This document shows, piece after piece, positions 43,282 through 54,342 of a stretch of DNA of 64,000 bases (positions are counted from its first letter, which is position 1; every line of letters starts with the position of its first letter). Made by a program: the position numbers and the translations under genes. Source of the stretch: Cordilura impudica (taxonomy: Eukaryota; Arthropoda; Insecta; Diptera; Scathophagidae); contig OY821519.1 of the NCBI GenBank assembly GCA_963682025.1, forward strand, positions 194,071,784 to 194,135,783, given 5' to 3'. The notes under the pieces were generated by a model. The model saw only the letters and a program-made list of their open reading frames with translations, did no database searches and was not told the origin of the DNA.

Positions 43282-43959
43282 ATGGTAGAGGCGGTGGTAA
43301 TAGTAACAATGGTAGCAGTGGCAGAGGCTGTACGAACGCAAGCAGCAGCAGCGATGAAGAGACGAAGTGGATGTTCTCATTGCGAATGGCGTAAACACAA
43401 CGCAAATGCATGTAAATTTATAAACAGTAAATGTCATTCGTGTGGTAAAACAGGTCATTTAGCTTCATTATGTAAATTCAATAATGATGAATTAAATTTT
43501 TCTGTTTTTAGCATTTCAAACAAAAACTCGGTGAGTTCTGACACACTGCCAGTAATCATTGATGGAGTAAAATTGGAAGCAGCTTGTGACACAGGGGCTC
43601 CTTGTACTTTGTTAACAAAGTCATTTTTTGTAAACAACAACATAAAAAGGTCTTTTAGACAATGTGAACATAAATATATAAGTTACAATGGTCATAAAAT
43701 TAAATTTATTGGTGAATACGAAGCAGACATTAGTTATCAAGGTGTTAAAAATAACACTATTGTTGTTGTTACTGATACCAATACACCACCTCTACTAGGT
43801 CGAACATTTTTACATGAGCTTAATTTTGAGTTAGTTCAAGTGAATCCAGTGAATGAAACAATTAATTTTGATTTGATAGCTGAGGAAATTACAAATCAAT
43901 ATTTTGATAATAAGCTTGGAGCATATAAGTGTACTACAGTTTCATTATTGGTGACCTAA
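43282..43959 (+). pseudogene. Gypsy nucleocapsid and protease segment
   Basis: A 225-codon open frame. It has zinc knuckles CSHCEWRKHNANAC and CHSCGKTGHLASLC (C-x2-C-x4-H-x4-C form), then a retroviral-type aspartic protease with ACDTGAPCTLL (D-T-G active site), the flap region near IKFIGEYEADI, and PPLLGRTFLHEL at its end. The protein would bind genomic RNA and process the polyprotein in virus-like particles. The segment itself is open, but flanking frameshifts make the whole polyprotein inactive. A Mag-like clade is possible. Confidence 0.75.
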
Positions 43960-43974
43960 AACGCAAAACCATTT

Positions 43975-44830
43975 TTTTTTAAACCACGTACATTACCACT
44001 TGCATGGAAAAATAAAGGTGAAAAGCAACTTAGGCAATTGATAGATGATAATATTTTGGAACAATTAGATCATTCTGAGTGGGGTACACCGTTGGCGCCC
44101 ATTTTTAAGTCAAATGGCAATTTGCGTCCTCGTGGTGACTATAAGGTTACCATAACAAACATTTGGTTGATTTAATTATCCACTTCCAAGGAATGACAAA
44201 ATTACCGCTTCCTTGCAGGGAGGTTACTTATTTACAAAATTAGATTTGGCAAATGCGGACAATCAGTTGTTATTGGATGAAATGTCACAACTTTTGTGCA
44301 CGTGGAGTACACATATTGGTACATTAAAAATGAAAAGGTTACCTTTTGATATTAAGACGGCAGCAGCTATATTCCAGAAAACGATGGAAAGCCATCGTTC
44401 CTGGTGTAGTTGTATACCAAGATGACGTTACAGTCACAGGAAAAGATCTTCATAATCATATTGAAAATTTTAAATTAGTTTTGAGCAAATTACAATCTGC
44501 CGGACTTAAGTTAAATGTTAGCAAATGCCAGTTTTTTCAGCAGCAAATTTCTTATTTAGCATTCACTATAGATGCGAACGGTTTAACAAAAAATGAAGAA
44601 AGGACGTCTTCAATAACAAATGCACCAATTTCCAAGAATGTTGCAGAGTTAAGAGCTCTAATAGGAATGATGAATTATTATTTGAAATTCATTACAGGTT
44701 TTGCTCAAAAGATGATTATAAAGTGTATAATTTATTAAAAAAAGGTGTGAAATTTCATTGGTCAAGACCATGTCAAGAGGCCTATGAAATTTTAAAGAAA
44801 GAACATATCAAAGGTTCGTTAAATGATGCC
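43975..44830 (+). pseudogene. Gypsy reverse transcriptase, RNase H deleted
   Basis: Shifted frames give LRQLIDDNILEQLDHSEWGT and PLAPIFKSNGNLR, then GGYLFTKLDLANADNQL (first Asp block), FQKTME, VVYQDDVTVTG (Y-x-D-D active site), LKLNVSKCQFF and VAELRALIGMMNYY. At least three frameshifts. At about 44808 the sequence jumps from EILKKE to HIKGSLNDADNLSR, the last block of RNase H, so most of RNase H is deleted. This matches Ty3/gypsy polymerase order. Confidence 0.75.
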
Positions 44831-45073
44831 GACAATTTGTCAAGAATACAACATAATATTTCAGATGATTTCACTGAAAACAATTACTTAAATTACGTTG
44901 AAAAGAAAAATTATTTGAATTTAGTTTCAAGGATACCGATAAAGAAACAGGACGCGATCCCATTGTATCAAAAGTAGCAGATGCTATTGGTAGAGGGGTC
45001 TTGCATGACTTAAAAGGACTATACGGCATTTTGTGAAAAGTCAACAGAACTTTCGGTTGAATGTAGTTGCATT

Positions 45074-45682
45074 TTGTGGGGATATCGTACTGTAGTACCT
45101 CAGAAGTTACGCACACACATTCTTCAAAATTTACATTTGTCACACTTTGGTATAGTAAAGACAAAGGTGTTGGCGGGAAGTTATGTTTGGTGGCCAGGAA
45201 TGGATAAGCAGATTGAGGAGTTAGTAAGAAATTGTAAGCCTTGTGAGGAACTGCAAAGAAGTCCTGAAAAAAGCATTTTAATTCCATGGACGCCTGCTGA
45301 TTCAGGATGGAGTCGCATACACGTGGATTTTGCTGGACCAATTAAGGGTCAATACTTATTCATAATCATTGATTCATTTACAAAATGGGTCGAGGTCTTT
45401 TCGACCAAAGAAATCACGTCATCTTTTATAACTAAAGTATTAAGGACACTTTTCTGTAGATATGGATTAGTGGATGTTGTCGTAAGTGACAACGGACGTC
45501 AATTCACATCGGAAAAAATTAAAGATTTTTTATCAATGAATAAAGTACAGCATATTCTTACAGCTCCCGGTCATCCATCAACAAACGGCCAAGCTGAAAA
45601 TTTCGTAAAAACTGTAAAAAAATCAGTAATTGCAAATTTGAAGCAACAAGAGGAATCAGACTTAGATGTAGTTATCAATTAA
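45074..45682 (+). pseudogene. Gypsy integrase core
   Basis: A 202-codon open frame. The zinc-binding head has HLSHFGIVKTK and NCKPCEELQRSP (H-H-C-C). The catalytic core has RIHVDFAGPIKGQYLFIIID (first Asp), VVSDNGRQFTSE (second Asp) and PSTNGQAENFVKTVK (Glu). It would insert the cDNA into chromosomes. The frame ends at a stop in place of the C-terminal continuation, which is found out of frame at 45735-46091. Confidence 0.8.
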
Positions 45683-45734
45683 TTTTTGATAGATTACAGG
45701 TGAGTGAACTGCAAAATAATTTTTCGGTAGAAAT

Positions 45735-46091
45735 TTGAAACGCTTTAGCAATTTAAAACCACCACTAACAAAAGAAAACATTCTAGCAAGTCAAGTTAAA
45801 AGTGTTAAACATCATAAAGGTAGGCGCGAAGTTCAGTTTAGAGAAGGCCAAAAAGTCCTTATACGTAATTATAGTAACCCAAATAAACCAAGCTGGTCTC
45901 CAGCCACTGTCAAAAAGCAAAATGGTACACAATCCTACTTATGTTTATTTTCAAATAATAACAAGGAAATTAAAAGGCACTTATATCAAATTCGTGGCAT
46001 AGATAATAGTATCAATAACAACAACAACGATGTCAATCAAACTGAAAACAAAGCATCAGTAACACCAATGAGCAAAATGAAGACAACTTAA
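45735..46091 (+). pseudogene. Gypsy integrase C-terminal segment
   Basis: A 118-codon frame with FREGQKVLIRNYSNPNKPSW and PATVKKQNG, like the C-terminal DNA-binding domain of gypsy integrases (x-V-x-x-R-x-Y.. K-W-x-P/A-x-V-x). It is separated from the core by a stop and frame change at about 45682-45735. Confidence 0.65.
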
Positions 46092-46201
46092 GATTAGATA
46101 AAATAGAGAATGTTTTAAAGCACTTATATGATTTAAAAATGTATGTATATTATTTGAACATTTATATGATTTAAACTAATTAAACAGCTTGAGGAGGAGC
46201 G

Positions 46202-46360
46202 TGTTAGGTCTCTGAATAATATTTATCAATCTGGCAAGCCCAATACGTATTTAGATAAGATTAGTTATAAGAGACATGGAAATAAAGAAAGAACCAGTTG
46301 TTGAACGTCATTACTAGAAAACACACGCGTTTTATTTCATTGGTGCAATACACCGCATAT
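46202..46360 (+). repeat. Probable 3' LTR of the gypsy element
   Basis: Starts TGTTAGGTCTCTGAATAA directly after a purine tract, with an AATAAAG signal near 46279. No matching 5' LTR is present, so the LTR end is a guess. Confidence 0.4.
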
Positions 46361-46516
46361 AATCTATTGAATTTACATAATATTATACAGTAAGGTGAAA
46401 ATTCTCAAAAAACCTTATTGTTTTTTTTTTTGGGGTTTTATGTTTAAGATAAAAAGTTTAAGGGTTAAGGATAAAATTATGATGAGATAAGTACATTATA
46501 TGGTTTTAATATATAA

Positions 46517-47009
46517 CTAGCAGATTCCAGCGCTCGAAATTCGAGTGCAATTTCTAGGCAGCTTTATTTTTCAACTTAGTCAATTCACAAACCAACACTT
46601 TTATGGTTTATTATTATTGTGAATGAAGATAACAAACTCTTAACAGACGCATTATCAAATTTAATAAAGCACACAGCGCATATGTATAATTTTATGTATG
46701 TGTTAGTAGCAACTTTAAATGCAATTTATCATTTCTTAAGAAAAATCAGTTAAGATGAATTTATTAAATCAATTTATTTTATTTATTAATTTGTTTTCCT
46801 GTACAACAAGAACAAATCTTATAATTACAGTACAGGAATATTACAGTACAGAAATTTACTCAAAAAATGAAAAAATTAAAAATATGTAAATCTGTAAAAC
46901 GGCTAAAAAGAAATACCTTTCAAATAATATACGTTTGGTCAAAATTGGGATAAAACGGTAGAACAAAACATCAGTCACAAGGAATCACATAGCCTATTAA
47001 TATTATAGA
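46517..47009 (-). mobile_element. Non-autonomous Helitron, family 2, copy 3
   Basis: Reverse-oriented: TC start at 47009 and CTAG end at 46520-46517 with the hairpin form CTCGAATTTCGAG. About 120 bp of extra sequence near 46735-46855 is absent from the other copies. Confidence 0.8.
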
Positions 47010-47345
47010 TATAATAAGAAGAAAATCTCGCATTTTTAAAATGCGAATTCTCATCTTCCTGAATTCAAACAAGCGGGAGGGCGACCATCGTTACAAGAAG
47101 AATATATAGACTTTTAGAAGATACATTTTGACAATATTGATCATTGGGCTGAATCCCTGGAACGAAGCAGGACGTTCAGTGAAAATCAAAAAAATTTTTT
47201 TTTTTCAGTTTTTCAGAAAGCTCCTACAATTTTAAACTTGGCATTGAATAGTTCTTCGAAATACTTTTTGTCAGACAACAATTCTGCTTTGAAATCTAAA
47301 ACAAGCTTAATTTTTCTCGTCCTTCATTTGTGATTTAGCTATAAT
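47010..47345. other. Spacer, nothing recognised
   Basis: No coding frame or repeat end recognised. Confidence 0.3.
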
Positions 47346-47347
47346 TT

Positions 47348-48121
47348 TTATACCCATACCACTATGTGGTTTGGGTATAATGACTTTGTGCTGCTGTTTG
47401 TAACAACCAAAAATATTTGACCTAGACCCATCTTTAATTATACCGATCGAATCAGAATCACTTTCTGAGTTGATTTAACAATGTCCGTCCGTCCGTCCGT
47501 CCGTCCGTCCGTCCGTCCGTCTGTGTGTCCATGTAAAGCTTGTAATCAAACTGCAGGTCGCAAATATGAATATATTTTAATGAAATTTGGTATATAAGCT
47601 TTTATCGGCCATGGGATGAACGCTATTGAAATTGGTGAGAATCGGTCCATGTTCAGACCTAGCCCCCATACAAATTACCCATATGAAATCGACATAAATT
47701 GCCATAAGATCCAAATTGTCATATAGATCTTACTCAAATTGGGTTTGTATGCATTCATTACATCCACTAATGAGTAGTCCAAAAATGATACCTTTGACCC
47801 CATATAGAGCTGCTTCCCGATCTTCACTTAAATCTATTAAAAAGCAAAAATATTGCACTGATTCTTCTCAAATTTTGTTTGTACATATTTTTGCAAAATA
47901 CAAGAGACTTTACCAAACATGATCAGGATCGGTCCATTTTTGGACCTAGTCCCTTTATAGATATAGCATCCGATATGAACTTTTTCATATCTGCAGCCAA
48001 AAAAATTAATAAAAATCCCACTCAAATTTGGTTTTTGCTTGGGCCTAAGAGATAGGGTTTCTAAACGCATGGTATAGGGTATCGTATAGTCGGTCTAGAC
48101 CGACTATAATTTTCTTACTTG
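47348..48121 (+). mobile_element. DINE-1-like repeat, complete
   Basis: Same family as 12165-12943, with about nine TCCG units near 47481-47520 and the intact CGGTCTAGACCG palindrome. A small deletion removes the block between GGTTTTTGCTT and GGGCCTAAGAG. Confidence 0.8.
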
Positions 48122-49050
48122 TTTATATATATATTTTAACAAATATTCAAATACCAGTTCGATCAGAGGGTTCGCCCTAGGATACCTTTCAAGTTTATAA
48201 CTATTTTCCTCAAAATATTAAATTTTTCGCAGGTTTACGTTTCTACTTTCAACAATATATAATTGTTGTTGAACAACGTTTAGCATCGCTTTCCATGTAA
48301 ATTCTAATTAGTGTAACATGAATTTTGATCACGTTCCTTTGCTTCAAAACAAAAACATAACAGCAAAAATCATTAAAATTTCACTTGGGTATCTATTACA
48401 GACACAATGAACAACACGTGTTGACTTGTTGCTGAACATTCACAACAACATAACGGATACGAAAAGTTAAGGAACTACGAATATATGCGAATACTAAAAA
48501 GCACCATTTCTATTGAATATAGAAAATGCCATTTAGTTAATAAATATTTGTTTTTATTTGTCTGATTAAGTTTCGAAAAAAGATCTTATACACAAGCTCC
48601 AATGTTTACAATTCCAATAGCAGTCATTGCTAAGCTGATCAGAGCGTATGTACCAATTTTATCCAAATATATATAACGGATGGATTTGTCTTCTAAATGG
48701 TACAGCATATACTCATAATTCCCTGGCGTGGTGCAGATTACAAAAATCGAATTGGTACAATTTACGAGCACTGGCTTTATTCCACGCAACTTGGTAAACA
48801 CACACAACTATTTTTTATTTAATTATTTAAGTTTGTTATTAATGTTGTAAGCTCAATGCAGGTTTTTTTTTTCAAATTTTCTAGTTGAAATTTTGTCAGC
48901 TTTACATATACAGGAACTACTACGCGCTCCAACTGTATACGGAAGTATATATAATTCTTTGAGTTTATCAAGATTTATAAATTATTTAGTTATCGTAAAA
49001 TTTTTATGAAACACTATTCCGGGCCACCGCCTTTCGCGAAAATCATTTAA
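48122..49050. other. AT-rich region with one unassigned short reverse frame
   Basis: A 73-codon reverse frame (48807-48586) contains LVNCTNSIFVICTTPGNYEY and a C-terminal hydrophobic segment GTYALISLAMTAIGIVNIG that could span a membrane. I do not recognise it and see no promoter, intron or repeat evidence. It may be a random frame or a remnant. Confidence 0.25.
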
Positions 49051-49059
49051 AATAAGTTA

Positions 49060-49470
49060 TTGTGCTTGCTCTACGTGAACTGCTATTACAAAATTATCAT
49101 ATGAATTATCGCGAAATTGAGACGTTCTTGGCATTCGCGTTGGATGGCTCATAATTTTGGCAGTCGTCCGAAAAAAGGCTTGTATCGATTGGTTCAATAA
49201 AATGTTGTTTGAGAACTAAAAATATTTAATTGATGGGTTATTTGCCTACAGTCCTGAGTTGGCTTCCAATGACTTCTTTAATTCCCTCACATCAAATATA
49301 AATTATGATTTCAAAGTTTTTCAATGCCTGAAGGAGCACTTACCATTTCAAAGTTTTTCAACGACTGCAGGAAGGAGCACTTAAGTACATTTCGTGGAGA
49401 TCTTAAGAAGACCATTTTGGAAAACAATAGACCCACTTTCAGTGCTAAATGTTTGATTTTATAAAAAAAA
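49060..49470 (+). pseudogene. Mariner-type transposase remnant
   Basis: Forward frames yield LLLQNYHMNYREIETFLAFA, then VSIGSIKCCLRTKN and AYSPELASNDFF, the latter like the Y-S-P-D-L-A-P-x-D-F-F block around the third Asp of mariner transposases, then FKVFQCLKEHL twice in partial tandem. Frame changes, stops and deletions remove the rest. It is older than and unlike the DD41D copies, because the block reads Y-S-P rather than R-S-C-D. Confidence 0.5.
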
Positions 49471-49509
49471 GTAGTAATCCTCGTATAAAGAAACTTGCAG
49501 ATATTGGTT

Positions 49510-50258
49510 CTTAGTCGGATGTTTTCCTAATCGGTTCAGATTGACTATAGGGTATCCTATACCATTCAGGTCCACTAATTGGATGTAGAAAATAACCATA
49601 AATCAAATTTGAGTGGCATTATGATTACTTTTTTTGTCTGCAAATATGAAAAAGTTCATATCGGATTCTATATTTACATGGGGACTAGATCAAAAAATGG
49701 ACCAATCCTAACCATATTTGGTAAAGTTAATTATTTTTTGTAAAAACATATACAAACGATATATGAGAAAATGCTGCGCAATAATTTTGTTTTTTGATAG
49801 ATTTAAGTGAACATCGGGAAGCAGGTTTATATGGAGGCCATGACTGAGAAATCTCCAAGAGCATTTATTTTTGGACTACTGTTTAATGGGTGTAATAAAC
49901 ATAAACAAACCAAATTTGACCTAGATCAATATGATAATTTGAGTCTTATGACAATTTAAGTCGATCTGATAGGGGTCATTTGTATGGGAACAATGTTTGA
50001 ACATGTACCGATTTTTACCAATTTCAATGGGGTTCGTCATTTGGCTGATAATCTTTAATGTTGCAAATTTCATCAAAAGATATTCTTATTTGCTACCTGG
50101 TTTTCATAGAAACGCAAGGTTTACATGGATACACAGACGGACGGACAGACAGACATCGCAAAATCGACTCAGAAAGCGATAGGTGAAATATTTTTGGTAG
50201 TTACAAACATCAGCACAAAGTCATTATATCCTGACCACATAGTGGTATAGGGCATAAA
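49510..50258 (-). mobile_element. DINE-1-like repeat, old and diverged
   Basis: Diverged in the palindrome (TCGGTTCAGATTGACTATAG), with GGACGGACAGACAGACATCG near 50138 and an end close to GTGGTATAGGGC. It is one of the oldest copies in the window. Confidence 0.65.
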
Positions 50259-51788
50259 TATACTTCACCCTAATGCATAATGAGTCCTTTGTAGAAAGAC
50301 ATATTTAAAAACATTGATGTACTTGCCATTCACCATTAGCAAAGACTTTGATTTGGTGTAGTTAAAGAAATTCCTTACAGTGAGATTACAGACAACAAAT
50401 GAGAAATAGTGTAGCACTTACTTGTTGTAACCCCAAGTACCCAACACAGTACGAATAAAGTTGGCTGGAGTAAATGTACGAGATGAAGTGATACGGTAAC
50501 TGGCAGTAGTATTTAGCCATACAACGAGTGTTTACCAAATACATTAGATGCTAAATAGTTGCAGGAGTTTGTTTGTTCGTTTTGGTATTCTTTAAGTAGG
50601 TGTCTGTTAGTGTGAATCAGCCATTAAACTTGTTATAAGTAAAATAATCAAAATTAAAGAGAAAGACAAACATTCTCTAGCCGAACGTGTTTGCTTATCT
50701 GTTCGAGCGCCACCGCAATTATTTACTTAATTGCTTTCAAAAATTATTGCACACATTTTTGCCGCTGTTGCTGAAATTTATTCATCTAACTATTATGCGT
50801 GTGTACCAAAATAATAAATTCCTAGAGAGAGAGAGAGAGAGAGGGGACTGTTAAATATTCCATGCAAACATATTGATTTTAGTGTTTGGTTACTGCCGTA
50901 CTGAGTTTTTGGTGTACAGTGGAATGATTACACAGGATTTCAACATATTTTGATGTCAGAAGGTGGTAATGACGTAGGTTTTTAAATTGCTGAGTCTATC
51001 ATGTCAATTATTTAAGACACTTTAACCTAAAAATACAAAAAGTGCTTTGTTTCTAATATTCATATAACAATCATTTTGAAGTGGGATAATATTCGTTAAT
51101 TTGGGTAACAGATGATTTTCTTTATGGAAATGGATATACGAAATTTCTAATTTTTTATGGCTACCCTCTTCCTCGGTTTCACCAAGTATTTTTAACCAGT
51201 AGCCTGGCGATACTAATAGATAATTTATTTCAAAGCCTTACATCGCTTACAGTAATAAGCCAGCACACGTAATTTAAAATTTTTTCGAAAATGTCCTTTA
51301 AAATATTACTAATTTTAAATGTCGACTTTTTTTTATTTACAGACAGATAAGAAATTATATAGCTGAAATTTACCAACAAACATTGTTTATTAAGTATTCA
51401 AAAATAAAATAATATTACGTTTAATAATATTAATATTTACAGATAAATTAATAAAGACATGTGATTCGTTAAAACTCTACATAAAAACATGAATTAAATA
51501 TGTCGCTCAACAATAGATGATTTTTTTTGAAAAGCATTTCAACCCACTGTTTTGACCTAATATTTTCTTAAGTTTATTTCTTCTTAGGTAATAATTATTA
51601 TTACAGTTGTCATTATCATTAACTCTCTAAGCTATTAAAGACCTGTTAATTATGCAGATTTCTTGCTTATAGCTGTCAAAGTTAATTTCATTTTATATTT
51701 TCTTACTAATTATGAGTGATTTAAGTTTATGTTGGATTTGTTTAAATACAATTTTGCATGTTTAAAGTCTTAGGTAAAATTATTATAC
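50259..51788. other. Long region without recognised features; GA microsatellite
   Basis: Only a short (GA)n run at 50824-50843 stands out. No coding frame above noise and no clear terminal repeats. This is one of the few stretches that might be unique sequence. Confidence 0.4.
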
Positions 51789-51796
51789 ATGGTCAT

Positions 51797-53398
51797 TAGG
51801 GTGGCCCTTAATAAAAAAAAAGTGTTCAAACTCTCGGTTGCAACTCGTAGAAATATGCGAATAGCAAAAAAACTGAGATATACAAGGTTTTGGACCAATC
51901 AAAAAACATTTAGAGGTGGCTCAACGCGACTGAAAATTTCAAGTGTGTTTATATGGGGAAAATATGACTTTTTTCAGTTTTTACGAAAATTTTGTTCTAT
52001 AGTTTAAATTTTCCGACAAGTTGTTATATAATTCAGGATCAGTATTAAATTATCTTTTCAAAAAGCTATAAAACTTCAAAATTGAACAGAAAATCGCCAA
52101 GAAATAGCAAATGCCCCAGACCACTTTTGTGGCAAAAAAAAACTACGTCAAGAAATTTGATTGCATTTTTTTCAACTTTCAGAAATTAATTAAAGCCATC
52201 ATTTTTTCTTGGTTTTCATACTAATAAGTACTCAGATATGAAGTATAGATAGATTCATTGCCACGTTGCTAACCTATTGCGAAATGAGACCAAAAATGGA
52301 AAATTTTTTTGATAAAATTTTGAAAACCCCTTTTATAAGTTTTAAAAAATTTTCTTAAACAAAATTTCAAAAAAATGGATCTGGCACTTTAAAGTTTTGT
52401 TAAATACGTATATGTAAGAGATTAACTATGTGTATTTTTAAGTAAATTCATTTGCCAGAATTTTTTTACAAAAATTTTTTTTTGCTGATTTCGAGAAAAA
52501 TGAGTTTTTTGTGAAATATTCAGTATATGGACTCCTTCTAAATTCTTTATATCAAAAATTAATCAGTTATCTTCTTTTAAATACTAAATGTTATCTCAAT
52601 AGCCTAGGATTTCGGGAAAAAAATAATATGACCCCATTAACCCTTTTGGAATTGGGGTTACATACGACCCCAAGCTAATAAAAGACAATTTAGTCTCGAA
52701 TTTTTAAAAGCGTTACTTAAAAATATTATAACCAAATATGTATATCTTCCGTTCAACTGTTGCAATCATTTTCATTGTGAGTTAGCATTACTGTTTTCTT
52801 TATCTTGGTATTTTAATTTAATTTGGTACTTACCCGTGTAGTGTTATATGCTAGAGTGAAAGTTAATAACTTTAAAGTAATTTGATAAAAAAATAAAAAG
52901 TTATAGGGTTAAAATGATCCAAAATTTAGAAATACTTGCAAAAAATTTTAATTTTTTGACTTAATCGTCCTATACTAGCTTGGGGTCATTTGTGGCGCCC
53001 AGTTCAAATGGGTTAATGATGTCAAATTATAAAACCAATAATCATCAGATCACAAAATTCGGCAAAATATAGCATAATTTTATTTTCCACCCATAGAAAG
53101 AGTTTCATCTAGTTTACTAGAGCAATTAATTTATTTAAATATGACAAAATTCAAAGTTTGGCCTCGGCAAGAAATGCGTTAACGTTGTTCGATTTATTCC
53201 AAATTTTTAGCATGAAAGACCTGCACACTTGGTTATTATATTTTAAGCGTCACATCTAAAAATTCAATAGCACCTAAAAATATTTGATTGTTTTTAAAAC
53301 AAATTGTCTTTCATTAGCTTTCATTGCTATTCGCATATATGTATCTAGGGGGGTGGGACCGGGAGTTTAAACTTTTTTTTTTATTAGGGGCCACCCTA
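51797..53398. mobile_element. Non-autonomous hAT-like element, 1.6 kb
   Basis: Ends TAGGGTGGCCC (51797) and inverse GGGCCACCCTA (ending 53398), with about 45 bp of imperfect inverted similarity. ATGGTCAT lies on both sides (51789-51796, 53399-53406), an 8-bp target duplication typical of hAT and P-type elements; the TAG-type end favours hAT. No transposase frame is present. Confidence 0.8.
52641..53012. mobile_element. PiggyBac-like MITE inside the hAT-like element
   Basis: TTAA at 52637-52640 and 53013-53016. The inverted ends, CCC followed by TTTTGGAATTGGGG on one side and ATTTGAACTGGGC on the other, both reach ACCCCAAGCTA; similarity spans about 55 bp. TTAA target sites and CCC ends are hallmarks of piggyBac. 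Confidence 0.65.
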
Positions 53399-53524
53399 AT
53401 GGTCATACATGATGGTTCAATCAATTTCGTAATAAAAATATTATTTAAAGAAACAATAATCTTGATTTCGCATATCTGCTCAATATTAGGAAGAGTGCCA
53501 GCTATTCTCCATTTTTATCTATTA

Positions 53525-54340
53525 CTAGCATTAACTCGATGCGCTACGCTACACCTCTCGTAACGAAATAAAATGCAGGGAATACGTTTTGTAGAAAACT
53601 ATTTTTTTGTATAGGAGGTGCCACGCCCATTAGTCTGATCCCGCCCATTTTTTGGGCCACTACTCACATTAATAACTCATGAACTCAGACAAAGTCGCAA
53701 GATTTTCTTTATTATAGTACTTCAGTTATATTATATTAAATAATTACTTTGTATGGGGGTACCACGCCCACTGGTCCAATCCCGCCCTTTTTTTATGGGA
53801 CTACTCACATTGATAACTCATGAACTCAGACAAAGTTCCAAGGCTTTCACAATTATAGTACTTCGGCTATATGAAATTATATATTTACTTTGTATGGGAG
53901 GTACCACGCCCACTGATCGAATTCCAACCATTTTATTTTTTGAGTAGTAACGTTGATAACTTATGAAATGACACAAAGTCTCAAGACTTTATATATAACA
54001 GTACTCTAGATATATGAATTTAATATTTACTTTGTATGGTGGGTACCACGCCCATTGGTCCGATCAAGCCCATTTTTTCCGCAACTCTTCAAATTATTTA
54101 AATATGTATATGCACTTAGTTTCAGAGCTCTTGCTATCGTGGTACTCCAGATATTATATGTTAAAATTAGATGTTAAAAATTAACTTTGTATGGGAGGTG
54201 CCACGCCCACTTAAAAAATCAAAAAAAAATAAAGCCTGTTTTTCCTTCCGGATAGGCAGTTACCTACTGTAAAAGTGGTGTAGTCTCCTATAAACCACAA
54301 ACAAACAGACAAACAAACAAAGAAACATACACAACTCCAT
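53525..54340 (-). mobile_element. Helitron-type element, family 1, duplicate copy
   Basis: Homologous to 13667-14410, with CTAG at 53528-53525 on the reverse strand and five or so ~130-bp units. Its 5' TC end is not recognisable. Confidence 0.6.
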
Positions 54341-54342
54341 TT

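Larger units (their letters stand above)
42330..46360 (+). mobile_element. Ty3/gypsy-type LTR retrotransposon, decayed
   Basis: Gag, protease, polymerase and integrase remnants occur in order in the forward direction. The 5' LTR and Gag start are missing; the element begins at the LINE tail. A purine-rich AGGAGGAGCG tract precedes TGTTAGGTCT at 46202, a probable 3' LTR start. RNase H is mostly deleted. Confidence 0.8.

Noticed and set aside
48586..48807. Idea that the short frame is a COX7A-like retrocopy
   Set aside because: Only the placement of a hydrophobic segment is similar; no shared motif convinced me.
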